Assembly: GCA_014379065.1 (NCBI GenBank)
Contig: JACMMM010000761.1
Span: forward strand, 1-8,482
Length of the DNA: 8,482 bases
From: Saprospiraceae bacterium
Lineage (GTDB): Bacteria > Bacteroidota > Bacteroidia > Chitinophagales > Saprospiraceae
Reading direction: 5' to 3'
Shown: positions 6,701-8,482 of the stretch, in pieces
How the letters are laid out: every line of letters starts with the position of its first letter
Numbering within the stretch: position 1 is the stretch's first letter
Notes under the pieces: model-generated
What the model was told of the DNA's origin: nothing
The model's database searches: none
What the model saw: only the letters and a program-made list of their open reading frames with translations
Position numbers and translations under genes: made by a program

Positions 6701-8385
6701 GTCACGCCAATTCTCCCTTCAAATTTTTGGATTCCTACCAACAGGAGGATGCTGACATTTTCTTTGGCCGCGAAAAGGAAACCGACGCGCTGTACAATGC
6801 CTTGAGCGGCGTGAAGCACCTCTTGGTGTACGGGCCATCAGGGGCAGGGAAAACTAGTTTGATTGAATGCGGGCTGCGGAATCAGTTTTCTGATGCCGAT
6901 TGGTTTGCAGTGAGCATTCGGCGTGGCAACAACATGACGGCTTCTGTCTTTGCGAGGATAAACGAAGCCTTGCAGGGAAAAATAGACCTCGACCCGAAAA
7001 CCAAATTGCCCAAAAACCCTGATTTTGATTTTGGCGAAGCGATAGAAAACCTGTTTTCAGAGCGGTCCCAGCCCGTTTATTTGTTGTTCGACCAGTTTGA
7101 GGAGTTGCTGATTTTAGGCGACGAGGCCGAAAAAAAGGATTTTTTCACCCGACTCAATCGGCTCATCCGCTACAAAGTGCCTTGCCGGGTAATGCTCGTG
7201 ATGCGCGAGGAGTTCATCGGGCATTTGTCGGAGTTCGAGCCGCTTTGCCCCAGTATTTTTCAGCACCGTTTCCGCTTGGAAAAAATGGGCAGGTCGAATG
7301 TGCAGTCGGTTATCCAGCAGATTTTGGAGGCCGAAAAATATCAATCCGATTTTCGGGCGGAGCAACCCGCAGCATTGGCAAAAACCATCCTCGCCAAACT
7401 TCCCGATACGCAGCGCGAAATAGAACTGGCGCACGTCCAAGTTTTTTTGGGTGAACTTTGGGATAGGGCCGCCCCCCAGAAGGGGGAGTTGCCCGTGCTA
7501 CACAGCGGCCTGGTGCAGGAAAACGACAATTTGGAGCGGGTTTTAGATAGTTTTTTAAAAAAACAAATGGAGCAGTTGGAGCAGTCGCATGGTGAAAAAG
7601 TGCCCCTGGAATTGCTGGCGGCTATGATTTCGGAACGGCACACCAAACTGCAATTGAGCGCGGGGGATTTGGAAAATGCGCTTACAAAAAATGCGGTTGT
7701 GCTGCAAAAACCGCTGCCTGATTTGCTCCGGGACTTGGAGCAACGGCGGATCATCCGCACCTTGAAATCGGGGGAGCAGACGCAATTTGAGATTAGCCAT
7801 GATGTGCTGGCATTGGTGGTTGGGCAAAATTTGACGGATGAAATGAAATTGCGGGAGAAAGCGCGGGAGATTTATCGGGTTTATGAGGGACGATCGGGGA
7901 TGTTTTCTAGGGAGGACTTGGATTATTTGAGGGCGTTTGAGGGGTATTTGGGGTATTCGGAGGGGTTGGGGAGGCGGATTTCGGAGAGTGAAAAGCATAT
8001 TTTGGCTATACAAAAACAGGAATTAGAAAAAGCACTCGCCGCCCGCCGCCGCGCACGGTTAGTGGCGGCGGGCGGTTTTTTGCTGGCAGTGATAGCGTTA
8101 GTTGCAGCAGTATTTGCAGTTTCGCAAACCCGCGAAGCCGAAAAGCAGCGTATCGAAGTTCAAAGTCAAAGAAATATTGCCCAGCAACGGTTAGACCAGT
8201 TTTTAATAGCAGAAGCCGAATCTAAAAAATTGAAAGTCAATGAAATGATTGATCGTGCAAAAACCGATTTTAAAGCGGGCTATAAAGTCGATGCTTTGAA
8301 AACTCTCAACGAAATCCTTCAATTGGACACTTCAAAAACCACGCAAACCCTCGTTTCTGAACTCAAAAATGAATTTGGACAATGA
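6697..8385 (+). CDS. Membrane-anchored nSTAND1 NTPase lacking WD40 repeats
   Basis: 562 residues. The N terminus (SPFKFLDSYQQEDADIFFGR) is typical of Bacteroidota nSTAND1 proteins. Walker A is GPSGAGKTS at 46-54, Walker B is LLFDQFEELL at 129-138, and MREEF at 169-173 is the sensor-like motif. A winged-helix region follows (about 298-372) and ends EISHDVLA, a hallmark of STAND proteins. Residues about 390-450 are charged helix, then RRRAR and one transmembrane helix (about 455-475). The arginines predict N-inside topology, placing the 87-residue tail (476-562: coiled coil, then a TPR-like hairpin around residues 519-560) in the periplasm. STAND NTPases are signal-activated switches used in immunity and conflict signalling. 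Many family members continue into WD40 or TPR sensor repeats after the membrane helix; here these are absent. The start overlaps the EAD11 gene by 4 nt and the stop overlaps the next gene by 4 nt. The gene carries a terminator-like hairpin and a G-tract cluster. Confidence 0.9.
   Translation: MSHANSPFKFLDSYQQEDADIFFGREKETDALYNALSGVKHLLVYGPSGAGKTSLIECGLRNQFSDADWFAVSIRRGNNMTASVFARINEALQGKIDLDPKTKLPKNPDFDFGEAIENLFSERSQPVYLLFDQFEELLILGDEAEKKDFFTRLNRLIRYKVPCRVMLVMREEFIGHLSEFEPLCPSIFQHRFRLEKMGRSNVQSVIQQILEAEKYQSDFRAEQPAALAKTILAKLPDTQREIELAHVQVFLGELWDRAAPQKGELPVLHSGLVQENDNLERVLDSFLKKQMEQLEQSHGEKVPLELLAAMISERHTKLQLSAGDLENALTKNAVVLQKPLPDLLRDLEQRRIIRTLKSGEQTQFEISHDVLALVVGQNLTDEMKLREKAREIYRVYEGRSGMFSREDLDYLRAFEGYLGYSEGLGRRISESEKHILAIQKQELEKALAARRRARLVAAGGFLLAVIALVAAVFAVSQTREAEKQRIEVQSQRNIAQQRLDQFLIAEAESKKLKVNEMIDRAKTDFKAGYKVDALKTLNEILQLDTSKTTQTLVSELKNEFGQ
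7941..7971 (+). other. Potential G-quadruplex motif inside the nSTAND1 gene
   Basis: Four GGGG tracts lie on the coding strand at 7941-7944, 7950-7953, 7962-7965 and 7968-7971, separated by 5, 8 and 2 nt. This would allow a four-tetrad quadruplex in the mRNA or non-template strand. The block sits in a G-rich stretch (about 7850-7990) where glycine codons are mostly GGG, unlike the neighbouring genes. Folding is inferred from the sequence pattern only. Confidence 0.5.
8039..8081 (+). terminator. Intrinsic-terminator-like hairpin within the nSTAND1 coding region
   Basis: CCGCCCGCCGCC (8039-8050) and GGCGGCGGGCGG (8064-8075) are exact reverse complements: a 12-bp all-GC stem with a 13-nt loop, followed at once by six T's (8076-8081). 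This has the full form of a rho-independent terminator, but it is in frame inside the gene and encodes the Arg-rich flank and first residues of the transmembrane helix. If it works even partly, it would lower expression of the membrane anchor, tail and downstream gene. It could also be a chance result of Ala/Arg/Gly codon choice. Confidence 0.4.
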
Positions 8386-8482
8386 AAAATAGACTGGCTT
8401 TGGTAAGCCTTGCATGGCTTTCACTCTGTTTTACCGCTTTCTCGCAAAACTGCGAGCAAAAATTTAAGGACGCTGAAGCAGC
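8382..8482 (+). CDS. Exported protein, N-terminal fragment (partial)
   Basis: The gene begins at the ATG at 8382, overlapping the nSTAND1 stop as ATGA, and runs off the window after 33 codons. The product starts MKNRLALVSLAW and has a clear Sec signal peptide: short basic N terminus, hydrophobic core and cleavage at TAFS|QNC, giving a mature start of about QNCEQKFKDAEAA. The cysteine is not in a lipobox (it follows the -AFSQN- cleavage context), so a soluble periplasmic or secreted protein is more likely than a lipoprotein. The C-x-x-K-x-x-x-A-E-A pattern resembles the first helix of a TPR-like domain, but this is too short to be sure. The overlap with the NTPase gene implies linked expression and possibly interaction with its predicted periplasmic tail (inference). 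Confidence 0.8.
   Translation, partial: MKNRLALVSLAWLSLCFTAFSQNCEQKFKDAEA

Noticed and set aside
7551..7564. Programmed -1 frameshift at T6A7C (T TTA AAA in frame)
   Set aside because: The slippery pattern is real, but the -1 frame stops within about 10 codons, no strong pairing structure follows, and the zero frame encodes normal nSTAND1 sequence.

Overview
The window reads as chromosomal DNA of a Bacteroidota bacterium, most likely of the Saprospiria type (an inference). The support is a large secreted protein ending in a type IX secretion (T9SS) sorting domain with an FPNP motif and an LPAGSYQLRI segment, a TTTG / TAnnTTTG promoter, start codons without Shine-Dalgarno sequences, and STAND NTPase and Uma2 genes of the kind expanded in that group.

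Layout. Positions 1-158 (+) are the 3' end of a cryptochrome/photolyase gene. It converges, with a 3-nt gap, on a small minus-strand gene (162-575) for an acidic-tailed protein of unknown function, which has a TTG start and a well-matched Bacteroidota promoter at 644-676. From 774 to 4037 (+) runs a 1087-residue exported protein: signal peptide, two MAM/jelly-roll-like modules, three PPC-like modules, three SprB/PKD-like repeats and the T9SS domain. The gap at 4038-4260 holds an elaborate heptamer-built inverted repeat.

From 4261 to the right edge four plus-strand genes lie almost without gaps. They are a Uma2-family (PD-(D/E)XK) nuclease-like protein with a C-terminal copy of its own N-terminal motif; a 470-residue protein with an N-terminal effector-associated domain of the EAD11 type and an unrecognised remainder; a membrane-anchored nSTAND1 NTPase; and the 5' end of a gene for an exported protein. 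The last two junctions are ATGA overlaps, so the last three genes are probably one translationally coupled unit.

Working model (inference): EAD11-type domains and nSTAND NTPases are known parts of bacterial conflict/immunity signalling. Here the NTPase lacks the usual C-terminal WD40 sensor. It carries instead one transmembrane helix and a short helical tail that should lie in the periplasm, and it is coupled to an exported protein. That suggests a trans-envelope sensor: exported protein and tail outside, NTPase inside, EAD11 protein as adaptor or effector. Inside the NTPase gene there is also a perfect GC hairpin followed by six T's just before the transmembrane segment, and a four-tract GGGG motif, which could influence how much anchored protein is made.
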